Assembly: GCA_017882835.1 (NCBI GenBank)
Contig: JADGOU010000008.1
Coordinates: forward strand, 1-23,990
DNA length: 23,990 bases
Direction: 5' to 3'
Source of the DNA: Frankiaceae bacterium
GTDB lineage: Bacteria; Actinomycetota; Actinomycetes; JADGOU01
The position numbers were made by a program, and so were the translations under genes. This document shows, piece by piece, positions 9,026 through 16,566 of this stretch (position 1 is the first letter of the stretch; every line of letters begins with the position of its first letter). The notes under the pieces are model-generated. The model saw only the letters and a program-made list of their open reading frames with translations. It ran no database searches and had not been told where the DNA came from.

Positions 9026-9766
9026 ATGGACGGTTCCGGGACGGCTCGACAGCTGGCCAGGGCGGCCACCGCGGCACGCATCACCGACGTCGCCCGTAGG
9101 CAGCTGGCGGAAGTCGGCGCATCCGGGCTGTCGCTGCGGGCGGTGGCCCGGGAGATGGGGTTGGCGTCCTCCGCGCTGTATCGCTACTTCCCGCACCGAG
9201 ACGCCCTGTTGACCGCCCTCATCATCGACGCCTACGACGCGCTGGGGGCCGCTGGCGAGCGGTCCTATGCCGCCGCTGCGCGCGCCGGCACCGACCCGGG
9301 CGGCCAGTGGCTGCAGGTGTGCCGAGCCTGTCGGCGGTGGGCACTGGCGCACCCGCACGAGTTTGCGCTGGTCTATGGGTCGCCGGTGCCCGGCTACGCC
9401 GCTCCGGCCGACACCGTGGGTCCAGCCACCCGGGTGCCGCGGTTGCTGGCTCGGGTCTTGCGCGCCGCCGCTGCCGCCGACGTCCTCATGCCGCCGCGTC
9501 AACCAGTGCCCAAAGTGCCACTAGTGACGGCCCAGGTCCTCGCCATCGCCGGCCCGGCACCTCCCCAGCCGTTCGCGGACCTGATCGAGCGCTCGCTCGT
9601 GCTCTGGGTGGTGCTCATGGGCGCGCTGTCTTTCGAGCTGTTCGGCCACCTCGAGGGTGTGGTCTCGCACCGGGGCGCCTGGTTCGACGCCGCTATGGCG
9701 GTCGCCGCGGAGGGCGTTGGCCTGCCGGTACCGTTGCCCGCTGCCCGGCGGACACCCGTCCGCTGA
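9026..9766 (+). CDS. TetR-family transcriptional regulator
   Basis: This is a 246-residue protein with an N-terminal TetR helix-turn-helix at about 34–56 (LRAVAREMGLASSALYRYF followed by HRDALL). The C-terminal helical domain includes WVVLMGALSFELFGHLEG, typical of the WHG/TetR_C_13 ligand-binding type. The length is slightly above the family norm (about 200). ATG at 9026 fits a leaderless start. The gene is divergent from the epimerase and the spacer holds three matching dyads, so it probably represses both. Whether it also controls the FAAL/PKS operons is unknown, since that spacer lacks the same dyad. The ligand cannot be told from sequence. Confidence 0.93.
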   Translation: MDGSGTARQLARAATAARITDVARRQLAEVGASGLSLRAVAREMGLASSALYRYFPHRDALLTALIIDAYDALGAAGERSYAAAARAGTDPGGQWLQVCRACRRWALAHPHEFALVYGSPVPGYAAPADTVGPATRVPRLLARVLRAAAAADVLMPPRQPVPKVPLVTAQVLAIAGPAPPQPFADLIERSLVLWVVLMGALSFELFGHLEGVVSHRGAWFDAAMAVAAEGVGLPVPLPAARRTPVR

Positions 9767-9829
9767 TTGAGCTGGGTGCCGTCGAACGATCGTCGGCAAT
9801 GCCTGGGGACCGACGCCGGCAGGAGGTCC

Positions 9830-12460
9830 TCAACCCCCGAAGCAGACGAAGCTCGCGGCGGCCAGCGCCGCGGAGGTCGACGGATCCCCGGCAGTCACGT
9901 CTTGGCGCGCGGCGGCGAGCGCCTCCGCCGGCGACCGGCCGACCCGCAGCCCGCGGTGTAGTGCCAGCATCAGCTCGTGGGTTCCCTCGTCCGGCACCGG
10001 CGCCACGCTGGCAATGACCGACCGGGTGCCCAGCGCCAGCAGTACCGCCGCCAGCCCCATCAGCTCGTCGCCGGGACGGACGTCGGACAGCCCGCTGTCG
10101 CAGGCGGAGAGCACCAGCTGCCGGGGCGCGGCGCGCAGCATCTCCAGGTCGTAAACCATCAACGGCCCGTCGGCCAGCTCGAGGCAGGAGAACAACGGGT
10201 TGTCGGCGCGGAAGCACCCGTGCGCGGCGAGATGGACCAGCCGGGCGCCGTCGGCACCGGCCAGCACCGCCGGCGCGGTTGCCGCCGCGCCGGTCAAGGC
10301 AAGAGCGTCGCCGTAGTGTTCGGCAAGGGCCGCCACTTCGGCCGCGGCAGCCGGCAGTCCCGGCCCCGCGGCCAGCACGGTCGGACCACTCGGCTGGTCC
10401 GACGACGTCGCGCCGCGCAACCACAGTGCCGCGGACGGCACCAACGTGATCGGCCGCCCGGATGTGCTCGGCAGCGCCGCCCAGGGCAAGGCGTGTAGAG
10501 CGCCGGTCGGTACGACGACGAGCTCGCGGTCGCCGACGACCGAGGACAGCGGCCGCAGCAGCAGCCCGTCGAGCACCTCGGCTGCATGCCGGGCGGCGGC
10601 GGTCACGGCCGCGTGCACCGGCGCCGGGAGGCCGCCGTGAGCCAGCCGCCGCTGGGCGTACTGGATGCACTCCAGCTCACCGTTCACCTGCTCCAGCGAC
10701 CCGACGTCGTGCAGGCGCAGTCGCCCCCCGGCCACGACCACCGCCGTGACGTGCCCTTGGAAACCGACGTACTCGATCAGCACCCGAGAGCCCAGCGCCG
10801 CCGCAAGCGCGGCCGGTGATGCCAGCCCGGTCGGTGGCTCGCGCGGGTCACGGACGGCGTGCCGGGCGGCCCGGCACACCGCCACCTCAACGGTCGCCTG
10901 CCGGTGCAGCAGCGGCCGGGGGTCGTGGCCGGCGCGCACGGCGTCATCCACCGCGGCGCCCAGGCGGCGCAGCTCCGCCAGCAGTCCCGTCAGCTCAGCG
11001 TCGTCGGGCGGTCGGACCGGACGGGCCCGCAGCGCGCTGGCGCGCCACCGTTCCGACCAGAGGAGGACGCCCGCCGGCTGCCGACTGGCCAGCGCCATGG
11101 CCAGTCCGGTCTTAGCCAGGTCGGTGCCGTGGTAGGACACGGCTGCCCGCAGCTCGGTGGCCCCGAGCGTCGCGCGCAGTGCGTCGAGCACCCGCAGCCC
11201 GGCCTGCAGGGCTCTGACCGCGCCCCGTCGGTCGCCGGCGGCGAGCCGCAGCAGCGCCTCGCCGTGCCAGGCCCGGGCTCGCAGGTCGGCCGGACCGTGG
11301 CGCCGCCGGGAGCCGACCGCCGCCAGGTCGCGGCGCGCGGTCTCCGGCCGACCGAGCGCGAGTGCGGTTCGGGCGACCAGCAGCTGGGCGTCCACGGACT
11401 GCGCCAGCCAACCAGCCGCAGCGAGGTCGGCGACAGTACGACGGCCAGCGCGTAGCAGTGCCGGCGTGCAGGCACCGTCCTGCCAACCGGCGCGGAGCAA
11501 GACGTAGCGCGCGAGGGCGTCCCAGGCCGGTCGGTGCTGCTGCCGGAATGCTCGGGAGGCGTGCTCGGCCTGCACCCTGGCCGCCGGCACGTCGCCGGTG
11601 AGCAGCGCGGCATGCGCGAGCACCAGCCGAGCTTCGGCCAGGTCGGCCACCTGCTTGCGCGCGGCGTACTCGGTCACCGCCGTCTCGGCCGCCGCGCGGC
11701 CCTCGTCCACCAGGCCGACGGAGAGCAGCACCTCGGCCCGGTGCGTGGGCAGCAGGCCGAGGTAGCCGCCGGCGGCGCGGTACGCCATCTCGGCGGCGTC
11801 GAAGTGAGCGAGCGCGGCCGGCAGGTCGCCCCGCAGCGCCGCGAGGTAGCCGCGGTTGTGGCGGGCCACCGCCGCCTCGTGCGGCCGGCCGGCGCCCTGC
11901 AGCAGCCGCTCGGCGGCGACGAGGTCGTCCTCGGCTGCTCGCCACGCGCCGCGCTTGGTCAGCAGGATGGCGCGGTTGAGCCGCAGCTGACCCTCCAACA
12001 GCTGGTGGCCTTCGCGGCGTACGACGGGCATGGCTGTGCGGTAGGCGGTCAGCGCCTCGTCGAGGCGACCCAGGCGCATTAGCACGGTGGCGTGTTGGAT
12101 GGACCACTTGGCCGCCGGCAAGCCGGTCAGTCCGGATCGCGCCAACTCCAGCTCCCGCAGGGCCGTCCGGGTGTCACCGACCTCGGTCAGCGCGAAGGCC
12201 AGCGTCGTGCGGGCCTCGGCGGCGCGTTGCGGCAGGCCGCCGCGTTCGGCCCGGCGGACGCCGCGGCGCAGGTGCACCAGCGACCGGGTGAGGTCCCCCT
12301 GGGCGATGGCCGCGAGCCCGAGTGCCCGCTCGGCCACCGCGGCGACCTCCACGCAGCCTGGGTCGATGGCTCGCGCGTCCGCGGCCAGCTCGCGGGACCG
12401 GTCCGGATCGCCGACCGCGAGTTCCACCGCCGCCAGGGCCTGCGCCAGCCCGACCGTCAC
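9830..12460 (-). CDS. TPR-repeat CHAT-domain (caspase-like) protease
   Basis: This is an 876-residue protein. About residues 1–480 are Ala/Leu-rich helical pairs of TPR type (for example RHNRGYLAALRGDLPAALAH). A spacer follows, then a C-terminal CHAT domain from about 590. The caspase-like dyad is visible as His747 in LVHLAAHG and Cys787 in LVLSACDSG, followed by GDELMGLAAVLLALGTRSVIA. There is no signal peptide or membrane segment, so it is cytoplasmic. TPR-CHAT proteins act as regulated proteases; in type III-E CRISPR the homologous architecture cleaves Csx30, which controls a sigma factor. Here the neighbours are a divergent subtilase and a sigma-factor pair. The start is GTG at 12460: an in-frame stop in the upstream repeat rules out an earlier one. 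That start lies inside a 20-bp tandem repeat. The substrate is not known. Confidence 0.92.
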   Translation of the reverse strand: MTVGLAQALAAVELAVGDPDRSRELAADARAIDPGCVEVAAVAERALGLAAIAQGDLTRSLVHLRRGVRRAERGGLPQRAAEARTTLAFALTEVGDTRTALRELELARSGLTGLPAAKWSIQHATVLMRLGRLDEALTAYRTAMPVVRREGHQLLEGQLRLNRAILLTKRGAWRAAEDDLVAAERLLQGAGRPHEAAVARHNRGYLAALRGDLPAALAHFDAAEMAYRAAGGYLGLLPTHRAEVLLSVGLVDEGRAAAETAVTEYAARKQVADLAEARLVLAHAALLTGDVPAARVQAEHASRAFRQQHRPAWDALARYVLLRAGWQDGACTPALLRAGRRTVADLAAAGWLAQSVDAQLLVARTALALGRPETARRDLAAVGSRRRHGPADLRARAWHGEALLRLAAGDRRGAVRALQAGLRVLDALRATLGATELRAAVSYHGTDLAKTGLAMALASRQPAGVLLWSERWRASALRARPVRPPDDAELTGLLAELRRLGAAVDDAVRAGHDPRPLLHRQATVEVAVCRAARHAVRDPREPPTGLASPAALAAALGSRVLIEYVGFQGHVTAVVVAGGRLRLHDVGSLEQVNGELECIQYAQRRLAHGGLPAPVHAAVTAAARHAAEVLDGLLLRPLSSVVGDRELVVVPTGALHALPWAALPSTSGRPITLVPSAALWLRGATSSDQPSGPTVLAAGPGLPAAAAEVAALAEHYGDALALTGAAATAPAVLAGADGARLVHLAAHGCFRADNPLFSCLELADGPLMVYDLEMLRAAPRQLVLSACDSGLSDVRPGDELMGLAAVLLALGTRSVIASVAPVPDEGTHELMLALHRGLRVGRSPAEALAAARQDVTAGDPSTSAALAAASFVCFGG

Positions 12461-12500
12461 GCTGCCAGCCCGACCGTCACGCTGCCCGCCCGACCGTCAC
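12441..12500 (-). repeat. Three tandem 20-bp repeats over the CHAT start codon
   Basis: The core CCCGACCGTCACGCTG recurs with a 20-bp period (units 12441–12460, 12461–12480, 12481–12500; the last two differ at one base). Read leftward, each unit begins GTG ACG GTC GGG. The two upstream copies encode 7-codon mini-ORFs (12500–12477 and 12480–12457), each ending in a TGA that overlaps the next GTG as GTGA; the third GTG opens the CHAT gene. Because 20 is not a multiple of three, copy-number change would alter the frame of the leader but not of the protein. Confidence 0.85.
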
Positions 12501-12535
12501 GCTGGCCCGCCAAGCCAGTTGGCCGGTCGGTCGGC

Positions 12536-12566
12536 TTGCCGGCGCGGACCCCTGGTGGCCTAAGGT
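12536..12566 (+). promoter_or_regulatory. Possible promoter of the S8 peptidase gene
   Basis: TAAGGT at 12561–12566 is a typical actinobacterial -10 and matches the one before thyX. A weak TTGCCG (12536–12541) lies 19 bp upstream. The leader to the ATG at 12637 would be about 65 nt. Confidence 0.4.
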
Positions 12567-12636
12567 CGCCGACGCGGGGGACGCGACAGCGGACGGGGGG
12601 TCCGCAGACGTCGATCGAAGGGAAGGGGTTGAGGCG

Positions 12637-13911
12637 ATGATGCACTCGGGTCCAGATGCCGCAGCGGTAGTCCGGGAAGCCCTGCGACGCGACGATGTCG
12701 ACCTGTCCAGCGGCCCGCTGGGGGAGCACTGGCACCGACCCCGCGAGCTGCTGGTGCATGCAGCTGACTACGGGTCGGTTGAGGACTCCGGGTCGGTGGC
12801 GGCGTCCCTGTCCAGATGGGGGGCCGAGGAGCGCCCGTTGCCCCCCGCACTCAAGGCCCGCGGCTTCCCGGTGCGCCGGTTCGCGGTGAACCTGCCGAGT
12901 CCCGACGACCTCGTCCGGGTGCTGCGCCAGCCCACCCCCACCGGCCCGGAACCTCGCGTGTCGCTCAACCACCTGATGGGGGCACACAAGCCGATCCCGA
13001 TGAACCCGCTGAAAGCCTCGGTCGGCCGGCCAGAGCCAATCCCGGCCAACTCCGTGCCAGTCGGTACGCCGGGGGAGCCCGGCACCGCGGTCCGGGTCGG
13101 AGTGATTGACACCGGCTTCGCCGCCGAGGGCGCCGGGCTGCCGACGTGGGCCGCGGGGCGGGTGCAGCTGCGGCCGGGAGGAGTCGACCGGGACCCGCTC
13201 GACACCAACCCGACGGACGGCCGGCTGGACCACGCCGACGGACACGGCACCTTCGTCACCAGCCTGGTGCTGCAGGCGGCCCCGCACGCCAGCGTGGTCT
13301 GCCGGCGGGTGCTGGACTCCGGCATCGCCGACGAGCTGACGGTGGCCGAGGCGATGCTGGACCTGCGCGAGGCGGGGTGCACGATCCTGAACCTGTCCTT
13401 CGGCGGCTACACCCTCGATGACGCCCCTCCGGTTGCCATGACCGCGGCTCTGGACATGATCAGCGCCGACCAGCGCGCCGGCTTTGGCCGGAACAACACG
13501 GTAGTTGTCGCCGCCGCCGGCAACTACGGACGGCGCCGGATCGTCTGGCCGGCGGCGCACGACGACGTACTGGCCGTCGCGGCGCTGGAAGCCGACAGCT
13601 CCGACGGCACGCAGGCGAGCGGCGTACCGGACTGGACCGACCGCGGCTGGTGGGTGGACGCCTGCACCCAAGGCGTCGACCTGCGCGGGTACTTCGTGAC
13701 CTTCACGGAGAGCGGGAAGGGCGGGGAGCAGTTCACTGGGGCGGCGCGGTGGAGCGGCACCTCGTTCGCCACCGCCTGGCTGAGCGGACAGATCGCGCAT
13801 GCGCTGTCGGGCCGGCCCCCCGACACCCCCGTCCGGCAGGTGGCCGCCGAGCTGCTGGCGCAGGGGCCGTTCATCCCTGAGCTCGGGTACCGGGTGGCCG
13901 GACAACAGTAG
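12637..13911 (+). CDS. S8-family (subtilisin-like) serine peptidase, probably intracellular
   Basis: This is a 424-residue protein with the S8 catalytic triad Asp158 (VGVIDTGF), His203 (DGHGTFVTS) and Ser376 (WSGTSFATA), plus the oxyanion Asn in AAAGNYG. About 150 residues precede the catalytic core. They show no signal peptide or hydrophobic segment, so secretion is unlikely; this part may be a regulatory or pro-region. ATG at 12637 (followed by a second ATG) has a GGGAAGGGG-type ribosome site upstream, and the long open extension back to 12322 is Arg/Pro-rich and dismissed. The gene is divergent from TPR-CHAT and convergent, 16 bp apart, with the small protein downstream. Two different proteases beside a sigma factor suggest a proteolytic signalling module. 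Confidence 0.93.
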   Translation: MMHSGPDAAAVVREALRRDDVDLSSGPLGEHWHRPRELLVHAADYGSVEDSGSVAASLSRWGAEERPLPPALKARGFPVRRFAVNLPSPDDLVRVLRQPTPTGPEPRVSLNHLMGAHKPIPMNPLKASVGRPEPIPANSVPVGTPGEPGTAVRVGVIDTGFAAEGAGLPTWAAGRVQLRPGGVDRDPLDTNPTDGRLDHADGHGTFVTSLVLQAAPHASVVCRRVLDSGIADELTVAEAMLDLREAGCTILNLSFGGYTLDDAPPVAMTAALDMISADQRAGFGRNNTVVVAAAGNYGRRRIVWPAAHDDVLAVAALEADSSDGTQASGVPDWTDRGWWVDACTQGVDLRGYFVTFTESGKGGEQFTGAARWSGTSFATAWLSGQIAHALSGRPPDTPVRQVAAELLAQGPFIPELGYRVAGQQ

Positions 13912-13927
13912 GTCCCGCGCCGCTGAC

Positions 13928-14449
13928 CTACACGACCAGCCAGCTGGTCATCACGGACCCGCCGGTGGGCAGTTCGCACCGCAGTCGAACCGGCCCCGCG
14001 CTCACCCCGCTGGCCACGAACCGACCCAGGTCATCGGGCTGGACGACTATCACGCCGTCCCGGTGGTCGACCTCAACCACGCCATGCCGCCGGCCGACGA
14101 CCTGGCCTACGAGCCGCCGGGCGCCGGCCGCCGCGGTGACCTGCAGCTCGATCGAAATCCGGGGGCTGGCGAAGGAGATGAGACGTGGTTCGGCGGTGCC
14201 CCGGACCAGCACGGTCCCGGCCTCGACGGCGGAGTCGGCGACCAGCTCGGCCAGCTCGGCGTCGAGGTTACGCAGCTCGAATGCGGCCAGCGCGGCGTCG
14301 TGTACGGACGGTGGGACGGCGTCGAAGCGGCCGGCCGCCGTGCGCAGCTCGGCCAACAACTCCTCGTCGGCGAGCTCGATCTCCAGGGACGGGGTCTCGA
14401 CAGCAGGCGGCAAGCCGGCGGAATGCCGGTCGTCGGTACCGTCGGTCAT
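13928..14449 (-). CDS. Conserved-looking small protein between the sigma factor and the subtilase, function unknown
   Basis: This is a 173-residue protein. The N-terminus (1–30) is polar. About 30–75 looks helical and acidic (ELLAELRTAAGRFDAVPP, then AFELRNLDAELAELVADS). From about 78 to the end it is beta-rich, ending GPVRLRCELPTGGSVMTSW. From memory this two-part pattern recurs in actinobacteria beside sigma factors, but I cannot name a domain. It has no transmembrane helix. ATG at 14449 is preceded by AAAGG at good spacing. It lies 64 bp downstream of the sigma gene in the same direction, the usual place for an anti-sigma or sigma-partner protein. That makes it the best candidate for a protease substrate, by inference only. 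Confidence 0.8.
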   Translation of the reverse strand: MTDGTDDRHSAGLPPAVETPSLEIELADEELLAELRTAAGRFDAVPPSVHDAALAAFELRNLDAELAELVADSAVEAGTVLVRGTAEPRLISFASPRISIELQVTAAAGARRLVGQVVGRRHGVVEVDHRDGVIVVQPDDLGRFVASGVSAGPVRLRCELPTGGSVMTSWLVV

Positions 14450-14513
14450 GGTTGTCGCCTTTCTATCCCCTGCCCGCACAGAGTGGTCCGGGGACCGGCT
14501 GATACATCCGGGG

Positions 14514-15098
14514 TCATCCGACGTCGATTCCGGCATCGACCAAGCTGCGCAGCTTTGCCAGACACCGTCCTCGAGTAGGGCCGATGCTGCCGACCGGCAG
14601 GCCGAGGGCGGCGCTGACCTCTTGGTAGCTGGGGGGAGGCGTGGCCATCAGCACGCGCAACAGTTGCTGACACGCCGGCGATAGCTGCCGCACCGCCTGC
14701 CAGATTAGGGCGTCGCGTTCTCGGACAAGCAGGTGCGCGTCCACCGGCGCGTCGGGGGCGGCGGTCAGGTCTAGGGTCTCGCCGTCGACGGGGACGGCCC
14801 GACCGGACAGCCGGATGACCCGGAGACTCTCGTGCCGCGCGGTGGTGGCCAGCCACGCCCCCAGGTGGTCCGGGTCGCGGATCCGGTCAAGGTTCTCCAC
14901 GAGCCGCAACCACGTCGTCTGCACCACGTCGGCAGCCTCGCTCTGCCCCAGCCGGTGACCGCGGGCGACCGCCCACAGTAGCTGCTCGAAGCGCTCCACA
15001 ATCGCTCGCCAGGCGGTGGCGTCGCCGCCGGCGGCCGCCGCCACCAGCTGCGCCGAGCTGGCTGACCGCGCGCCTGACTGCATGCCGTCCGACGCCAT
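14514..15098 (-). CDS. ECF-type RNA polymerase sigma factor
   Basis: This is a 194-residue sigma-70-family protein with only regions 2 and 4. Region 2 (about 30–95) includes ERFEQLLWAVARGHRL, the acidic DVVQTTWLRLVENLDRI and GAWLATTARHESLRVIRL. Region 4 (about 130–190) includes LSPACQQLLRVL and the DNA-binding helix pair SYQEVSAALGLPVGSIGPTR. ATG at 15098 has GGAGG four bases upstream; the longer open frame to 15428 runs through a tandem repeat and is not sigma-like. The gene heads a leftward pair with the small protein downstream. Three 16-bp repeats, each containing GGAAC on this strand, lie about 60–95 bp upstream and may be iterated ECF -35 elements, suggesting autoregulation. Confidence 0.93.
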   Translation of the reverse strand: MASDGMQSGARSASSAQLVAAAAGGDATAWRAIVERFEQLLWAVARGHRLGQSEAADVVQTTWLRLVENLDRIRDPDHLGAWLATTARHESLRVIRLSGRAVPVDGETLDLTAAPDAPVDAHLLVRERDALIWQAVRQLSPACQQLLRVLMATPPPSYQEVSAALGLPVGSIGPTRGRCLAKLRSLVDAGIDVG

Positions 15099-15148
15099 GC
15101 CGCCTCCGAGGATCAGATCCGGCCGATGATGGCACAGCGACCCCACTT

Positions 15149-15196
15149 CGCGGTCGTTCCACTGCGCGGTCGTTCCACTGCGCGGTCGTTCCACTG
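15149..15196 (-). repeat. Three perfect tandem 16-bp repeats upstream of the sigma gene
   Basis: The unit CGCGGTCGTTCCACTG is repeated three times without a mismatch (15149–15164, 15165–15180, 15181–15196). On the sigma-gene strand each unit carries TGGAACG, a match to the GGAAC -35 core of many ECF promoters (at 15160–15156, 15176–15172 and 15192–15188). No strong ECF -10 is evident after the proximal copy. The array lies in the 145-bp spacer shared with the divergent glycosylase gene. Confidence 0.85.
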
Positions 15197-15243
15197 CCCG
15201 CCGTACCGGCCCGGCGATGAGGCAGGATGCCGGCGATGGACGT

Positions 15244-16533
15244 ATGAGTGCCGCCCGGCCGGCGATCCGGCCGCCGGCGCCGGGTCGACCGCTGCCGCTG
15301 GCCATAGCCCGCCGCATCGCTCTGGCGGCGCAGGGTTTCACCGATCGCCGACCGGCCGGACGAGTGGATCGTCGGCACCTGCGCCGGGTCATCGACCGAG
15401 TCGGCCTGGTGCAGGTCGACTCGGTCAACGTCGTCGCCCGGTCGCACTACTTTCCGGCGTACTCCCGGCTCGGCAGCTATCCGCCGCTGATGTTGGACCG
15501 CATGGCCTACGTCGACCGCGAGCTGTTCGAGTACTGGGGGCATGAGGCGTCGCTGCTGCCGGTCGCGCTCCAGCCGCGGCTGCGTTGGCGGATGGAGCGG
15601 TACAGCGAGCTGTGGTCGGCCTCGAGCCGGTTGACCGAACTGCGCCGCCGGCGGCCGGGGTACGTCGACGACGTCCTGGCCGAGATCACGGCTCGCGGGC
15701 CACTGGGTGCCGGGCAGCTGTCCGGCATCGGCGAGAGCGGTGGCTCCTGGTGGGGCTGGCACGACGGCAAGATTGCGACCGAGTACCTGTTCGCCGCCGG
15801 TCTGGTCAGCACGGCCAGTCGCCGGGGGTTTGAGCGGATCTACGACTTGACCGAGCGGGTGCTGCCGCCGGCCGTGCTGGCGACACCCACGCCGCTGCCG
15901 GAGGACGCCCAGCGCGACCTCGTCCGGGTGGCCGCCCGGGCGCTCGGGATCGCCACCGAGGCAGACCTGCGGGACTACTTCCGGCTCCGTCCGGCGGATG
16001 GCCGGGCGCGGGTGGCCGAGCTGGTTGAGGCCAGTGAGCTGCGGCCGGTCGCGGTCGAAGGGTGGCGCGCACCGGCGTACCTGCAGCCGGCGGCCACGGC
16101 GCCGCGCCGCGTCCGGGCCCAGGCGCTGCTCTCGCCGTTCGACTCGCTGGTCTGGGAGCGGGACCGCGCCGAGCGGCTGTTTGGGTTCCGGTTCCGACTG
16201 GAGATCTACACCCCGGCGGCCAAGCGGGTGCACGGCTACTACGTGCTGCCGTTCCTGCTCGACGACCGGCTGGTCGCCCGGGTCGACGTCAAGGCGGACC
16301 GCACGGCCAGCACGCTGCGGGCGCAGGCCGCCTGGGCCGAGCCGGGCGTCCCGGAGCCGGCGGTCGCCGGTCCGCTGGCGGCCGAGCTCATTGAGCTAGC
16401 CGGGTGGCTAGGGCTGAAGCAGGTCAGTGTTGGCGCCCGTGGCGATCTCTCGCCGACCCTCGCGCGGGCGATGGCCGGCGGGACAATGCCGTTGAAGATC
16501 GGTGCTGACCGGGTCGGCCACGCAGAGCGGTAG
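15244..16533 (+). CDS. YcaQ/AlkX-like winged-helix DNA glycosylase
   Basis: This is a 429-residue protein of the HTH_42 winged-helix family. The segment LVQVDSVNVVARSHYFPAYSR contains the QxD catalytic motif (Gln57-Val-Asp59) known from the E. coli interstrand-crosslink glycosylase YcaQ. Further family features are YWGHEASLLP, a tandem winged-helix region, and a C-terminal SPFDSLVWERDRAERLFGF block. The role is removal of bulky or crosslinked alkylated bases in base-excision repair. The length is normal for the family. ATG at 15244 is chosen; ATG at 15217 is in frame and possible. A three-codon ORF (ATG at 15236) ends in a TGA overlapping the chosen ATG, which may couple initiation. The stop codon lies inside an inverted repeat preceding the next gene. 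Confidence 0.88.
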   Translation: MSAARPAIRPPAPGRPLPLAIARRIALAAQGFTDRRPAGRVDRRHLRRVIDRVGLVQVDSVNVVARSHYFPAYSRLGSYPPLMLDRMAYVDRELFEYWGHEASLLPVALQPRLRWRMERYSELWSASSRLTELRRRRPGYVDDVLAEITARGPLGAGQLSGIGESGGSWWGWHDGKIATEYLFAAGLVSTASRRGFERIYDLTERVLPPAVLATPTPLPEDAQRDLVRVAARALGIATEADLRDYFRLRPADGRARVAELVEASELRPVAVEGWRAPAYLQPAATAPRRVRAQALLSPFDSLVWERDRAERLFGFRFRLEIYTPAAKRVHGYYVLPFLLDDRLVARVDVKADRTASTLRAQAAWAEPGVPEPAVAGPLAAELIELAGWLGLKQVSVGARGDLSPTLARAMAGGTMPLKIGADRVGHAER

Positions 16534-16550
16534 ACCCGCGCGTCTACCGC
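16527..16550. promoter_or_regulatory. Perfect 9-bp inverted repeat before the toxin–antitoxin fusion
   Basis: GCGGTAGAC (16527–16535) and GTCTACCGC (16542–16550) are exact reverse complements around six bases. The dyad covers the stop codon of the glycosylase gene and the -35 region of the promoter behind it. There is no T-tract, so an operator bound by the RHH domain of the downstream protein is likelier than a terminator. Confidence 0.65.
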
Positions 16551-16554
16551 GACG

Positions 16555-16560
16555 TAGATT
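16555..16560 (+). promoter_or_regulatory. -10 element of leaderless promoter for the MazE–MazF fusion
   Basis: TAGATT ends six bases before the GTG at 16567, so the transcript probably begins at the start codon. TAGACC at 16531–16536, inside the inverted repeat, lies 18 bp upstream as a possible weak -35. Confidence 0.55.
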
Positions 16561-16566
16561 CACGCG

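Noticed and set aside
9830..12460. Type III-E CRISPR (Craspase) TPR-CHAT
   Set aside because: No gRAMP effector, no Cas1/Cas2 and no array in the window; only the protease architecture is shared.
15149..15196. Possible CRISPR array
   Set aside because: The 16-bp units are directly adjacent with no spacers, and no cas genes are present.
14887..16233. 448-codon leftward frame over the glycosylase gene and the sigma 5' region
   Set aside because: It crosses the tandem repeats and the spacer and is antisense to a clear gene; no protein-like pattern.
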